Shown here piece by piece: positions 33,850-43,723 of a DNA stretch of 64,000 nt (position 1 is its first letter; every line of letters begins with the position of its first letter). The stretch covers positions 1 through 64,000 of the forward strand of contig QIAU01000125.1 of NCBI GenBank assembly GCA_003225055.1, written 5' to 3'. The translations under genes and the position numbers were made by a program. The stretch is from Acidobacteriota bacterium. Lineage in GTDB: Bacteria > Acidobacteriota > Terriglobia > Terriglobales > Acidobacteriaceae. A model generated the notes under the pieces. It was not told the origin of the DNA and did not search any database. It was given only the letters and a program-made list of their open reading frames with translations.

Positions 33850-34881
33850 TTACTTCAGTGTCTCCTGCGTCGCCATCACCACAGGTTTTTGTCCGTACGC
33901 TTCTTCCCACGAGATCACGCGGTTGCGCAGAACGCCGATTTTCTCGATCTCACATTCCATGACGTCACCGGGCTTCAGGTACCAGGCCTTGGGATCGCCG
34001 CTGAATGCCGCCACCCCCGAAACCGTCCCCGTCGAAACCACGTCACCGGCACTGTAGCCCATGGGCGAGTAATGCGACAGAATCTCCGGAATTTTCACCG
34101 ACATCTTGCTCGAATGCGACCTCTGCCGCGATTCTCCATTCACCCTCAGTTCCATGGCTAGATTATGCGGGTCGCGGATTTCATCAGCGGTGACAATCCA
34201 AGGTCCCAACGGGCAGAATGTGTCAATGCCTTTGCAGAAGCTGAACACCCCCGACTTCATTTCGCGGCGCTGGATATCGCGAGCCGTGATGTCATTAAAG
34301 ATGAGATACCCGCCAACATAATCGCGCGCTTGTTCCGGCGTGAAGTGCTTGCCGCTCTTCTTCAGCACGACTGCCAGTTCCAGCTCGTAGTCGAGCTCCT
34401 GGGTCAGGTGTTCAGGGTAGATCACGGGCTCGTCGTGTCCGATAATCGCGTCCACATTCTGGAAAAAGATGATCCAAGGCAGCACCGGGTGGGAGAAACC
34501 TGCCTTGGTCGCCTCTTCATGATGCTCACGGAAATTTCCCGCCGTGTGAAAGAACTTCTTCGGAAGGATAGGCGCCTTCAGCCGGACCTCGGCCGACCGA
34601 TGAAAGATGGCCTCGCCGCCCGGGGCCAGAACCTCACCTTCGTGATGGAGCGCGTAATCGAATGCCTTGTGCGCGGTTTCCAGGCTGGTATCCCCTCCCG
34701 CAAAAAGCTGACACATGTTGGAGGGTACGAGCGCGTCCGCCAGGCGGTAGAATGCGCTTTCGCCCTCGACCTCGCGCAAATAAAGGGCGCAGGCCAAATT
34801 GAGGTCCACGATTCGCTCGTCGGTTGTTACAGCACCAATTCGTGATTGTTTGGCAGCGGTCTCAAAGGTCACCAGGCGCAT
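33850..34881 (-). CDS. Fumarylacetoacetate hydrolase family protein
   Basis: A 343-residue enzyme of the FAH superfamily, which contains hydrolases, decarboxylases and hydratases of 2-oxo- or 1,3-dicarbonyl acids. The C-terminal catalytic domain has DYELELAVVLKKSGKHF with the metal glutamates, VGGYLIFNDITARDIQ, and GTVSGVAAFSGDPKAWYLK. The first 100 residues form a variable cap. The gene lies upstream of the HMGL-like gene on the same strand with a gap of 160 bp. An FAH-type step beside hydroxylase and LLM genes is common in ring-cleavage pathways; the substrate is not deduced. Confidence 0.85.
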   Translation of the reverse strand: MRLVTFETAAKQSRIGAVTTDERIVDLNLACALYLREVEGESAFYRLADALVPSNMCQLFAGGDTSLETAHKAFDYALHHEGEVLAPGGEAIFHRSAEVRLKAPILPKKFFHTAGNFREHHEEATKAGFSHPVLPWIIFFQNVDAIIGHDEPVIYPEHLTQELDYELELAVVLKKSGKHFTPEQARDYVGGYLIFNDITARDIQRREMKSGVFSFCKGIDTFCPLGPWIVTADEIRDPHNLAMELRVNGESRQRSHSSKMSVKIPEILSHYSPMGYSAGDVVSTGTVSGVAAFSGDPKAWYLKPGDVMECEIEKIGVLRNRVISWEEAYGQKPVVMATQETLK

Positions 34882-35118
34882 GGGTCGTGAGTTCCGTTAC
34901 TGAAAGAGACTCTGCGAGCACTAGAAGTTTATTGTCATAAGTCGTAGTTGTCTAGAAAGCCAAGAGCCTTAAAGAGCCTTGACGGCAAAGATCGCCAAGG
35001 CTTCCTGAAGGCTCGCATCGAAAGTCTTCTCGGCGTTCTCTACGCTCTCGGCGGTGAGTCTTTCTTGCGAGCTTGCGTTACTATAGATGGCTTTCCAGCC
35101 GCTGGGTGAGGAGGCATC

Positions 35119-36414
35119 ATGGCAAACCGGAGGCAGTTCCTGCGCACGATGGCGGGGGCGGCGGCGTTGACCGTTGCGGCGGATGTAAGCAGCTTCGGCC
35201 GCGTCCGAAAGTTGCGAATGTCTGCCGCCATGCCGGATACGGCCGCCCACGACCGGCTGCAACCGGAGTGGTACCAGCGCAAGATCCGGCAGGTCCAGCA
35301 GGAGATCGAGAAGCGGAAGTTGAATGCGCTGCTTCTTCTGGACTCGCATAACGTCATCTACACCACCGGTTATTTCCACCTTTCAACGGAACGCCCGTTG
35401 GCGGCGCTGATCCCAACCTCCGGCGATCCCGCTCTGTTCATTCCCGGCCTCGAGACCGACCAGGTAAAGCTCTGGTGGGTAAAGGACTATGAAGCGTATT
35501 TCGATTTCCCCGGGCCGGTGAACCGGGTCCGCTGGATTTTCGAACGGATAGCCAAGCGCGGTCTGGGCGCCGGCCGTATCGGTGTGGAAGAGCCCACGCC
35601 CAGCCGGCTGCAGCAGATGAAGCTGGGTGCGCCGAAAGCGACCATGGTCAACGCCGGCGATCTGATCGAGCACCTGCGCTGGGTCAAAGATGAAGATGAA
35701 CTGCGCGTCATGCGGCGCGCCATGTACTTTGCCGACTTCACTGTACAGGCTGGCCGCGAGTTTGTTCAGAAGAACGGCGGCGTGACCGAGGACCAGATTC
35801 TCAAGGCCACGGCTGATGCGCTAGCCGACAAGATGTCCAAAGAACTGAACGACGTTGTGGGCGTCGGCATCGAGCCCCCCTTCGGCGGACTAGTTCCCTT
35901 CGGCAAGCGCTCCGCCTTTCCGCACGCCGTTCCCAGCAAGGACCAGTTGCAACCGGGCGACGCCCTCATTCTGAGCTTCGGCGCTCAAGTGGGCGGATAC
36001 AGCGTGGAATGCGAGCGCTCCTTCTGCGTAGGCAAGCCCACCGACTACGCCAGGCGCCTATACGACGCCATGCTGGCTGCCCACGATGCAGGTGCGGAAA
36101 ACATGAAGGAAGGCGCCATCGCTGAGGACGTCGACAAAAAGAGCCTGGAGCGGATCCGCCGGGCTGGGTTTGGAAAATTTCTAAAGCATCGAACCGGCCA
36201 CGGCATCGGCCTCGAAGGTCACGAGTCCCCCTGGATCGCCGAAGGCGACAAGACGGTCTTGAAAGAGGGAATGACTTTCAGCTGCGAGCCGGGTGTCTAC
36301 GATCCCGACTGGGGCGGCTTCCGCCATTCCGATACGGTGGTCGTGCGGAAAGACAAAGGCGAGATCCTCAACAAATATCCGACGCACCTGGAAGACATGA
36401 TCATCGAGATCTGA
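35119..36414 (+). CDS. M24 fold protein 3, Tat-exported, metal ligands altered
   Basis: A 431-residue protein with a twin-arginine signal ([16 protein letters not shown]), so it is probably folded in the cytoplasm and exported to the periplasm. The N-terminal creatinase domain ([17 protein letters not shown]) and the pita-bread domain are intact. Metal positions read S ([10 protein letters not shown], usually D), E (YSVECERSF, usually D), H ([15 protein letters not shown]), E (SCEPGVYD) and H (GFRHSDTVV, usually E). A fully canonical dimetal site is therefore not expected. Its partner is unknown. Tat export of an M24 protein suggests a bound cofactor or early folding. Separate from the other cassette genes by the two minus-strand genes. 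Confidence 0.83.
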   Translation: MANRRQFLRTMAGAAALTVAADVSSFGRVRKLRMSAAMPDTAAHDRLQPEWYQRKIRQVQQEIEKRKLNALLLLDSHNVIYTTGYFHLSTERPLAALIPTSGDPALFIPGLETDQVKLWWVKDYEAYFDFPGPVNRVRWIFERIAKRGLGAGRIGVEEPTPSRLQQMKLGAPKATMVNAGDLIEHLRWVKDEDELRVMRRAMYFADFTVQAGREFVQKNGGVTEDQILKATADALADKMSKELNDVVGVGIEPPFGGLVPFGKRSAFPHAVPSKDQLQPGDALILSFGAQVGGYSVECERSFCVGKPTDYARRLYDAMLAAHDAGAENMKEGAIAEDVDKKSLERIRRAGFGKFLKHRTGHGIGLEGHESPWIAEGDKTVLKEGMTFSCEPGVYDPDWGGFRHSDTVVVRKDKGEILNKYPTHLEDMIIEI

Positions 36415-36444
36415 GCGCCGAGCATCAAATAGTCGTTGGCCGAC

Positions 36445-36485
36445 GACCAAAGACCAAAGAGCAACGACAACGACCAACGACTAAG
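36445..36485 (+). repeat. Heptamer-type tandem array (GACCAAA/GACCAAC)
   Basis: Units GACCAAA, GACCAAA, GAGCAAC, a six-base GACAAC, GACCAAC and GACTAAG run without a gap to 3 bp before the msrB start. The period is mainly 7 bp with a different sequence from the array at 26394. Confidence 0.6.
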
Positions 36486-36488
36486 GTC

Positions 36489-36887
36489 ATGACAGAGAAA
36501 ATCACCAAGTCGGACGAGGAATGGCGCAAGCAGCTCTCGCCCGAGCAGTATTACGTCACGCGCAAGGCCGGCACAGAGCCTGCCTTTACAGGGAAGTATT
36601 GGAAGACAAAGGCAGAAGGACTCTACGTTTGTTCCTGCTGTGGCCAGCCTTTGTTCAGCTCAGATACAAAATTTGATTCCGGCACTGGCTGGCCGAGCTT
36701 TTATCAACCGCTGAACACCGAGAGTATCAGCGAGCACACCGACCCTACTCATGGCATGATCCGCATCGAGGCCCGCTGCGCCCGCTGTGACGCGCATTTA
36801 GGACATGTGTTTGAAGATGGGCCGGCGCCGACCGGGCTCCGTTACTGCATGAACTCGGCGGCGCTGGAATTAAAAGAAAAGAAGTAA
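36489..36887 (+). CDS. msrB: Peptide-methionine (R)-S-oxide reductase
   Basis: A 132-residue cytosolic repair enzyme. Zinc is bound by cysteines 48/51 (YVCSCCG) and 97/100 (RCARCD). The substrate pocket motif is [13 protein letters not shown] and the catalytic cysteine is 120 in [11 protein letters not shown]. All essential residues are present and the length is normal for a stand-alone MsrB. There is no MsrA fusion and no adjoining msrA. It begins just after a heptamer repeat array. Confidence 0.95.
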   Translation: MTEKITKSDEEWRKQLSPEQYYVTRKAGTEPAFTGKYWKTKAEGLYVCSCCGQPLFSSDTKFDSGTGWPSFYQPLNTESISEHTDPTHGMIRIEARCARCDAHLGHVFEDGPAPTGLRYCMNSAALELKEKK

Positions 36888-36997
36888 AGACCCAGAGGAC
36901 GCATCACTAGCTTCCACTAACAAGTCGAGGCGAGTCGTCGACCCGCTCTCGACTGGCCGTCGACCCGTGTCCAAAACCAAGGACAAGCAGTCAGGAA

Positions 36998-37519
36998 CTA
37001 GTTCGCCTTGCCGGCGGCAGCCGTCATAGCCAGCGAGGCGTTGTGTGCCGCTTCCGGCTTCACATTCTTGGCCGCGTCGGCGTTCATTTTCTGTTCGGAC
37101 TTCTTCAGATCCACGCTGCCCTTGAAGAAGGCGCCATCCTCGATGCTTAGACGGTGGGCCACTACGTCACCGGTCAATGAGCCTTCGGCCCGGATGTCTA
37201 CCCGGTCCGTGACTTGCACGTTGCCGTGCAGCTTGCCCATGACCACGACTTCTTTGGCATTGACATTCGCCGAGACGCTGCCGTTGCGCCCGATCGTCAG
37301 GCGGTTGTCGGTCAGAATAATGGTGCCTTCGACTCGGCCGTCGATGTAAAGCGGCTCCGAACCGGTGACTTCTCCCTTAATGATCAGAGAGCGTCCGATG
37401 GTAGCCTGTTCGCCGGTGCTGCGGAGCTGCGAGGAAAGCGGATTGGAATTTGACGCGGGCTGAGACGTTCCGTTTTCTTTTTTCGGGTTAGTGTCTTTAG
37501 TGTCCAGGGTCTGCCACAT
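36998..37519 (-). CDS. Bactofilin family cytoskeletal protein
   Basis: A 173-residue protein with a central right-handed beta-helix domain (TIGRSLIIKGEVTGSEPL, then ILTDNRLTIGRNGSVSANV and VVMGKLHGNVQVTDRVDI), typical of bactofilins that polymerise without nucleotide. The tails are low complexity; the C-terminus is lysine/alanine-rich. An upstream frame begins at 37597, but the ATG at 37519 (MWQTLDTKD) follows AAGGAAGG and is preferred. A role in cell shape or polar positioning is the family expectation. Confidence 0.88.
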   Translation of the reverse strand: MWQTLDTKDTNPKKENGTSQPASNSNPLSSQLRSTGEQATIGRSLIIKGEVTGSEPLYIDGRVEGTIILTDNRLTIGRNGSVSANVNAKEVVVMGKLHGNVQVTDRVDIRAEGSLTGDVVAHRLSIEDGAFFKGSVDLKKSEQKMNADAAKNVKPEAAHNASLAMTAAAGKAN

Positions 37520-37699
37520 GATGAAAACCTTCCTTAATCTTCTACAACGCGCACCGGACGGGGGCTGCCGCATGCGGTTGGAATGGTGTTGGCCCATTGG
37601 CCAACCTGACTATCGCACGGGAGTAAGCGGAAGGTCAGGTTACGGAAGAGCCTGTCCCCGTGCCGAATTGGGACGTAGGCCGAACTGCACTTATTGTTG

Positions 37700-39652
37700 C
37701 TAAAGGGCTTGCGCCAGCTCCTCCCACTCTTCCATCAGGGTGTCCAGCTGAGTCCGGAGCGCTTTCAGTTCTTGGGTGAGCCGCTGGGTTTCTTCGGCAC
37801 TGACAAAATTCTGCAGCGCCGCCTGGCCATGCGCGATAGCAGCCTCCACCCGGGCTACTTCTTCTTCCAAATCCCGACAACGTTCTTCGATCTGCTTGCG
37901 ACGGATCGGATTCAGGCGCTTCGGTCTCGCTTCAGGAGCCGCGAGTGCGCGTTCGTTTCCATTGCCTGGCTGCGCCTGCGGAATGACCGGTTCCTGCCCT
38001 CCTGTCCCCTGCGCCCCTGCACCCTGGGCTTCTGCTCCCTGTGACCCGCCCTCTTCTTTCCTCCAGATGTAATCTTCGTAATTTCCCGGATAGGTCTCGA
38101 CACCTCCTTCCCCAACCTCAAAAACCCGGGTCGCCAACTTGTCAATGAAGTACCTGTCATGCGAGACAAACACGACCGTCCCGCTGTATTCCGCCAAAGC
38201 CTCCAGCAGAACATCCTTGGCGCGCAGGTCAAGGTGGTTGGTGGGCTCATCGAGCAGCAGGAAATTTGCTGGATGCAGAAGCATCTTCAGCAGGGCATAG
38301 CGGTTGCGTTCTCCGCCCGAGAGAACGCCGATTTTCTTGAACGCCTCATCTGCGGAAAACAGGAAACAGCCCAGCAGACTGCGCAACTCGGTTTGCGTGG
38401 AACTCGGCGAAAGCTCGCCCAGGTCGTCAAGAATCCGGGCCTCCGGATTCAGTTCCTTATATTGGTCCTGCGCGAAGTAGTCGGCTTGAACCTTGTGCCC
38501 GAGCCGAAATTCACCCGCCGTGGGCAGCTCCTTGCCCGCCAGAAGCTTGATCAGCGTGGATTTTCCCGCGCCATTAACACCCACCAGGGCAATCCGGTCT
38601 CCGCGCTCGATAGTGAAATTCACGCCCCGAAATACTTCTTTCTCGCCATAGCCCTTGGCGAGATTCTTTACCTCCGCGACAATCCGTCCACTCGGTTTGG
38701 GCTGCGGGAAGGAGAAATGGATCGTCCGTTCTTCCTGCGGCAACTCGATCCGCTCCATCTTCTCCAGTTCCTTGATTCGGCTCTGCACCTGCTTGGCCTT
38801 GGTGGCCTGGTAGCGGAAGCGGTTAATAAAGACTTCGAGTTGCTCGATACGCTCGCGCTGATTCCGATAAGCCGCTTCCAGTTGTTCGCCGCGTTGCGTC
38901 TTCTGCGCGGTGTACTTGTCATAATTGCCCGCGTAAAAGTGAACCTGCTTGTTCCAAATCTCTACGATTTTGTTGACCGTCACATCGAGAAAATAGCGGT
39001 CGTGCGAGATCAGCACGAAGGCATGGGGATAGTCTTTCAGGTAGTCTTCCAGCCAGTTGCGGGCCTCAAGGTCAAGATGATTGGTGGGCTCGTCCAGCAG
39101 CAACAGGTTAGGCTTCTGGAGCAGCAGCTTCGCCAGCGCAATGCGCATCTGCCATCCTCCCGAGAACTCCTCGGTACGCCGTGTCCAGTCTTCCTTCTTG
39201 AATCCCAGCCCAGCCAGCACAGTCCCGACCTTGGCCTCGATGGCATATCCATCCCGCGTCTGGAATTCGTGTTCTATACGATGAAAACGTTCCGCCACCT
39301 GGGCGTAGTCGCTGGAGGTGTGGTCGAGCTCCGCCATGCGCCGGGTCAACTCTTCCATCTCATGCTCCAGGCCCCGCAGATCGGCGAAGACCCCCATGCA
39401 CTCGGCAAAAACCGACTGCCCCGAGAGAGACAACCCATCCTGGGGGAGATACCCGGCGCTGATACCCCTGGTGACGCTCAGGCTGCCGTAGTCAACGGTC
39501 TCCAGTCCGCCCAGAATTTTGAGCATGGTGGACTTGCCGGTCCCGTTGGCCCCGACCAGGCCAACACGGTCCTGAGCCGTAATCAGCCAGTCGACGTTCT
39601 CAAACAGGAGCTTGTGGGCATAACGCTTGCCCGCGGCCGAAAGGTGGATCAT
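37700..39652 (-). CDS. ABC-F family ATPase (Uup/YheS type)
   Basis: A soluble protein of 650 residues with two ABC cassettes and no membrane segments. Walker A motifs are GANGTGKST and GVNGAGKST; signatures are FSGGWQMRIALAK and LSGGERNRYALLK; both Walker B read LLDEPTNHLDL. The linker between the cassettes is the charged coiled hairpin that reaches the ribosomal P site in this family. A C-terminal coiled coil (about 570-650) follows a low-complexity glutamine/glycine stretch. The ATG at 39652 (MIHLSAAGKRYAHK) starts on the first domain strand; the frame from 39832 adds 60 unlikely residues. Confidence 0.92.
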   Translation of the reverse strand: MIHLSAAGKRYAHKLLFENVDWLITAQDRVGLVGANGTGKSTMLKILGGLETVDYGSLSVTRGISAGYLPQDGLSLSGQSVFAECMGVFADLRGLEHEMEELTRRMAELDHTSSDYAQVAERFHRIEHEFQTRDGYAIEAKVGTVLAGLGFKKEDWTRRTEEFSGGWQMRIALAKLLLQKPNLLLLDEPTNHLDLEARNWLEDYLKDYPHAFVLISHDRYFLDVTVNKIVEIWNKQVHFYAGNYDKYTAQKTQRGEQLEAAYRNQRERIEQLEVFINRFRYQATKAKQVQSRIKELEKMERIELPQEERTIHFSFPQPKPSGRIVAEVKNLAKGYGEKEVFRGVNFTIERGDRIALVGVNGAGKSTLIKLLAGKELPTAGEFRLGHKVQADYFAQDQYKELNPEARILDDLGELSPSSTQTELRSLLGCFLFSADEAFKKIGVLSGGERNRYALLKMLLHPANFLLLDEPTNHLDLRAKDVLLEALAEYSGTVVFVSHDRYFIDKLATRVFEVGEGGVETYPGNYEDYIWRKEEGGSQGAEAQGAGAQGTGGQEPVIPQAQPGNGNERALAAPEARPKRLNPIRRKQIEERCRDLEEEVARVEAAIAHGQAALQNFVSAEETQRLTQELKALRTQLDTLMEEWEELAQAL

Positions 39653-40180
39653 GACTTGTAGACTGCTTCCCCAAACGAATTTGCGCAGGTCCCGGCTTCG
39701 GGGCAGAGTGCGAACCAACGCCCGCTGGGTCGGTACAACCACAATACAAAACCAACCCCGGCGGGGTGTCGCGAAAATGGCCCACCGCTTCGGTGCTGGG
39801 TCCCGTGGCGGAAATTGGAACCAGTTCCGCACCGACGACAGAAGCTTTCACACACCCCACTTCGTCCGCGTCACTGAGCTGCCAAGACAGCCGGCTTCAG
39901 CCGCCCGAGGTGACCTCGCTAGATACCCACCTCCCCGAAAAATCTTTCAAACCAGTCCTTCATCCATCTTCTCATTCCCTGGGTCAGCCTCCAAGTGTTC
40001 GAATCCATCAGTGTTCGAACCCATCGCTAACCTGTGAGTGCACACATTGCTGCGTTGCTGCGTTGTTGCATTTGTCAGACTGCTTCTGTGCTCGCGAACG
40101 GCGCCCTTTGACTTCCGGATCATTCAGCGCTATTTCTCGCCCAACTTGTGAGTAGCTGGTTGGGCCAAATGGGGTGGTGC
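39653..40180. other. Spacer with no gene
   Basis: Divergent spacer upstream of the ABC-F gene. No convincing reading frame. A small run of near-direct repeats is seen: TGTTCGAA twice near 39996-40014 and CGTTGCTG / CGTTGTTG near 40050. No promoter could be assigned with confidence. Confidence 0.55.
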
Positions 40181-40550
40181 ATGCGATCACGTCTGGGTTA
40201 CGGGTTCCTCTTTCTCGCCATCAGCATTCCGTGTTTTGCCTGGCCATCATGCAAGCTGAGCGTCGTTTTCGACCACGCGCCCAAAGCTCCGCGTGACTTC
40301 TCTGGCCTTGTTGCACAAGGTGGAAGCTGGCCACTTCAATGCCCAATTTCGAGTGGGCCTGCCCTACGAGTCGGGGGTCGGCATCGAACAGGATTACGAC
40401 GAAGCCGCACGCTGGTATCAGACGGCAGATCGATGTACCTTTAAATCGTTGTTTGTACGGTACGACACGTTACCTCTGCGCCTGGCTGGTTCCTTCGGTA
40501 ACTTTCCCCTCCACAACCCCCTTGGATACCCTTATGAAGACGTAAGTTAG
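40181..40550 (+). pseudogene. Relic of a Sel1-repeat protein
   Basis: An ATG at 40181 opens a signal-peptide-like stretch (MRSRLGYGFLFLAISIP). A different frame further on (from about 40293) contains FRVGLPYESGVGIEQDYDEAARWYQTAD, split here as a Sel1-type repeat (G-x-x-Y-x-x-G-x-G-V). The two frames differ by one base, so a frameshift has broken the gene. Only one repeat is left. Confidence 0.5.
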
Positions 40551-40607
40551 CTTCTTGAACTGGCCGATGACCTTCCCCCTTGTTCGGCGCCTGCCCGATC
40601 ACCGCTC

Positions 40608-43600
40608 ATGGTGAAAGAACTTATTACTGGGCGCCTCGCCGCTGCGCTGTGCATGGCGGCCTGGCTCTTCGTCTTGGCTTTGCCAGGCATGGGGGTTTCT
40701 CCGCCTGCCTTACCGTCAAACCCGCGTTATGCCGTCGAACATTTTGGCGAACGTTTCGGACTCAGCGCCGTCACTGTCACCGCACTGGCGCAGGACCGTC
40801 AGGGATTTTTGTGGATGGGCACGCAGACCGGATTGTTGCGTTACGATGGCTCGCGCATTCGCCGTTTTGAGGAAGTCGAGAAGACTACGGGCCACTACAT
40901 CGACCACCTCTTGAAGGCACCCGACGGTACGATGTGGGTGAAGGGCGGCCACGGTATTGCGCAATTCAAACACGGACGTTTTATTCCACTCGACCTGCCG
41001 ACCACCGCCGGTCAACTCTCCGACGTTTCTCAAGTGTTCGCGGTTGACGGCGAAGACAATGTGTTCGTCAGCGTCGAGAAAGGCCTGCTCCGCTACGCCG
41101 GAAAGAATCGGTCTGACGTGCGCCTGTTCTCCAAGGAGGACGGCCTGCCCGGAGCGGTTGCGGCCCTCACAGTCGCCCGTGACAACTCTGTCTGGTTCGT
41201 GGCAGGAGGGCGCATCGGAGTGTTTCCGCCTGGCTCATCGAAATGGGAACTGAAGCCCATCACGGGCCTGCCGACGGACCGAGTAATCGCCTTGATATTC
41301 GACGGCAGCGGCACATTGTGGCTGCGTACGGTTCAGCATGTCGCGCGCCTGGATCCCGAAACCCATCGGATGGTGGCGGACGACCACGGCATCGCCACGG
41401 TGAATGCGGATGGTCTCCCCAGTGTCGATCAAGAAGGACACTTGCTGGTGCCATCGCTCGGCGGATTGTTCCAGCGCGTCGATGGCCAGTGGCGAGCCAT
41501 CACGGACAAACAGGGACTCACCAGCAACAGCGTAGTAACAGCTCTGGAAGACCGCGAAGGCATTCTCTGGGTCAGCGGCATGGGTACCGGACTGGACCGC
41601 GTCGTCGGCATTAAGGAGTGGTCGGCGTGGACCCGGAATGAAGGATTGCCGGGCTGGCTGGTCTGGGATGAACTGCGCGATCAGCAAGGCCGGCTCTGGG
41701 CCGGAACCAGCAACGGCTTGGCGCTGTGGGGCCCTCGTAACAACAAGTGGCGCGCGTTTACCGAAAAAGACGGCTTGGCTGGTCCCGAGGTCCAGATGCT
41801 TGCCGTTGCCGGCGACGGCGCTATCTGGACCTTTTCCCGTACCAGCGGTCTGACGCGCATCGACTCGCACACTTTTCACATGCAGCGGCTGCGAACGCTT
41901 GCGGACGCGAATGTGCCATCTTTGAAGTATCTGAAGGACGCACGTTTCAGGTGCATTCAGCAGGCTCCCAACGGCGAGGTTTGGGCGGGAGGAGAAGGTT
42001 TCGTAGTGCGTTTTGATCCGCGATCAGCTCCTTTGCGGCCCATCCTGGTGAAACTACCCAGAGAAGTACAAGGTTCGACTTCCTATCTGTCCTTTAGTCA
42101 CAACGGTGTGCTCTGGGCCGGTGGAAGTTGGGGCCTAGGCCGCTTCGACGGGCACATCTGGCGACTCTTCGCGGCCAGAGACGGCTTACTCGCCAACCCG
42201 ACGATCTTGGCCGCTCCCAACGATGATGAGGTGTGGATAAGTTACAACGATGTCGCGGGCGTAACTCATCTGCAGCTTGACTCCTCCGGCGCGCCCAAGG
42301 TCCAGCAGTTTCCACTCGACGTGTCAGTCATGGGTAAGGATTCTCACGCCCAGGTTTGGTGCGGCGGCATCGATGGCCTCGTGGTAATTGCGCCCGACGG
42401 AAGCACCCGCAACATCAACCACTCTGATGGTCTGATCTGGGATGACACCAGCCCCATGGGTTTCTGGGAAGAGCCGGATGGAAGCATTCTGATTGGAACT
42501 TCCCGCGGCCTAGCGCACTACGTTCCGCGCCACAAGACTGTTGATCCCGAAACGCCGGGAGTGGCGCTCACTTCTATCGTGATGGGCGATGACGATTGGA
42601 CGGGCCATTCGCAGCACGCGGTGGAGTACAAGAACGCTACCCTCACCGCGGAATTTACCCCGTTGACGCTGCGCAGCCCGGACAAAGCCGAGTGCCGCTA
42701 TCAACTCGCAGGCCTGGAGCGCAAGTTCACGGCAACCATGCTGCGAGAAGCGCGCTACCCAGCGCTGCCGCCAGGCAACTATCAATTCCTGGTGGAGTGC
42801 CGCATGGGCAATTCGCCGTGGAGCGGCCGCTCCGCAATCTTCGCCTTTGAGGTAAAGCCGCCCTGGTGGCAGACCTGGTGGGCTGATCTTGCGGCCTTCG
42901 TCTTTCTTGCCGTCAACGTATGGTTTCTCATCCGCCTGCGCACGCGCGCCATTAATACACGCCGCAGGGAGCTGGAGGCTGCCGTCGCCGAGCGCAGCGC
43001 CGAATTGCTGCGCAAGAATCTCGAACTGCAGGAAATCTCTCTCACCGACCCTCTGACCCGCGCCCGCAACCGCCGTTATTTCCACGAAACCATCTCCGCC
43101 GACGCCAGCCAGTCCGGCCGCGCTTACCAGCGTGCGCGGGACGAGGGAACTCTGCCCGCCGATCACCGCGACTTGATCTTCATGATGGTGGACCTGGATT
43201 TCTTCAAGAGCATCAACGACCGTTTTGGTCACGCAGCCGGCGACCGCCTGTTGCAGGAGGTCGCCCTTCGCCTAGCCAGCGCCATGCGGAAGTCCGACCA
43301 GCTCGTGCGCTGGGGCGGCGAGGAATTTCTGATCATTTCCCGCTCCACGGAACGCGCGCAGATCCCCGCTTTTTGTGCTCGCGTCCTGGAGATCATCGCT
43401 GACGAACCTTTCGACCTTGGCCCCGGCATCGACGTGTGGATGACCTGCTCGATCGGCTGGACGCCTTATCCCTGGCTGCGCGATGACGTCGACGCGCTCT
43501 CGGTGGAAGACGTTCTCAAGCTCGCCGACCAGGCCATGTATTGTGCCAAGAAGATGGGGCGAAACCAGAGCGTCGGCCTGCTGCCGTCCGCCGAGGCGAT

Positions 43601-43712
43601 GAGTTCGAAAGAAAAGATCAACCTCGCAATGCTGGGCGACGTTTCTAAATCCGCCCTGATCGAAATCGTGAGCACGCAGAACTCGCTGCCTTCCGACGCC
43701 TGGCAGTTCTGA
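40608..43712 (+). CDS. Two-component-type beta-propeller sensor diguanylate cyclase
   Basis: A 1034-residue membrane sensor. After a signal segment, residues 40-650 hold many Reg_prop repeats (QDRQGFLWMGTQTGLLRYDG; EDREGILWVSGMGTGL; DQQGRLWAGTSNGLALW in part), two seven-bladed propellers in the periplasm. A Y_Y_Y domain (about 660-745) and one membrane helix (about 757-780) follow, then a short coil. The GGDEF domain has the active motif GGEEF at 903-907 and the inhibitory site RKSD five residues earlier. It should make cyclic-di-GMP in response to an unknown periplasmic signal, with product feedback. Hybrid histidine kinases with this sensor are commoner than this direct cyclase form. Confidence 0.9.
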   Translation: MVKELITGRLAAALCMAAWLFVLALPGMGVSPPALPSNPRYAVEHFGERFGLSAVTVTALAQDRQGFLWMGTQTGLLRYDGSRIRRFEEVEKTTGHYIDHLLKAPDGTMWVKGGHGIAQFKHGRFIPLDLPTTAGQLSDVSQVFAVDGEDNVFVSVEKGLLRYAGKNRSDVRLFSKEDGLPGAVAALTVARDNSVWFVAGGRIGVFPPGSSKWELKPITGLPTDRVIALIFDGSGTLWLRTVQHVARLDPETHRMVADDHGIATVNADGLPSVDQEGHLLVPSLGGLFQRVDGQWRAITDKQGLTSNSVVTALEDREGILWVSGMGTGLDRVVGIKEWSAWTRNEGLPGWLVWDELRDQQGRLWAGTSNGLALWGPRNNKWRAFTEKDGLAGPEVQMLAVAGDGAIWTFSRTSGLTRIDSHTFHMQRLRTLADANVPSLKYLKDARFRCIQQAPNGEVWAGGEGFVVRFDPRSAPLRPILVKLPREVQGSTSYLSFSHNGVLWAGGSWGLGRFDGHIWRLFAARDGLLANPTILAAPNDDEVWISYNDVAGVTHLQLDSSGAPKVQQFPLDVSVMGKDSHAQVWCGGIDGLVVIAPDGSTRNINHSDGLIWDDTSPMGFWEEPDGSILIGTSRGLAHYVPRHKTVDPETPGVALTSIVMGDDDWTGHSQHAVEYKNATLTAEFTPLTLRSPDKAECRYQLAGLERKFTATMLREARYPALPPGNYQFLVECRMGNSPWSGRSAIFAFEVKPPWWQTWWADLAAFVFLAVNVWFLIRLRTRAINTRRRELEAAVAERSAELLRKNLELQEISLTDPLTRARNRRYFHETISADASQSGRAYQRARDEGTLPADHRDLIFMMVDLDFFKSINDRFGHAAGDRLLQEVALRLASAMRKSDQLVRWGGEEFLIISRSTERAQIPAFCARVLEIIADEPFDLGPGIDVWMTCSIGWTPYPWLRDDVDALSVEDVLKLADQAMYCAKKMGRNQSVGLLPSAEAMSSKEKINLAMLGDVSKSALIEIVSTQNSLPSDAWQF

Positions 43713-43723
43713 GTTATCTGCTC

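Noticed and set aside
37700-39832. Longer ABC-F frame to 39832
   Set aside because: The first 60 residues are non-homologous and the ATG at 39652 starts on the first conserved strand.
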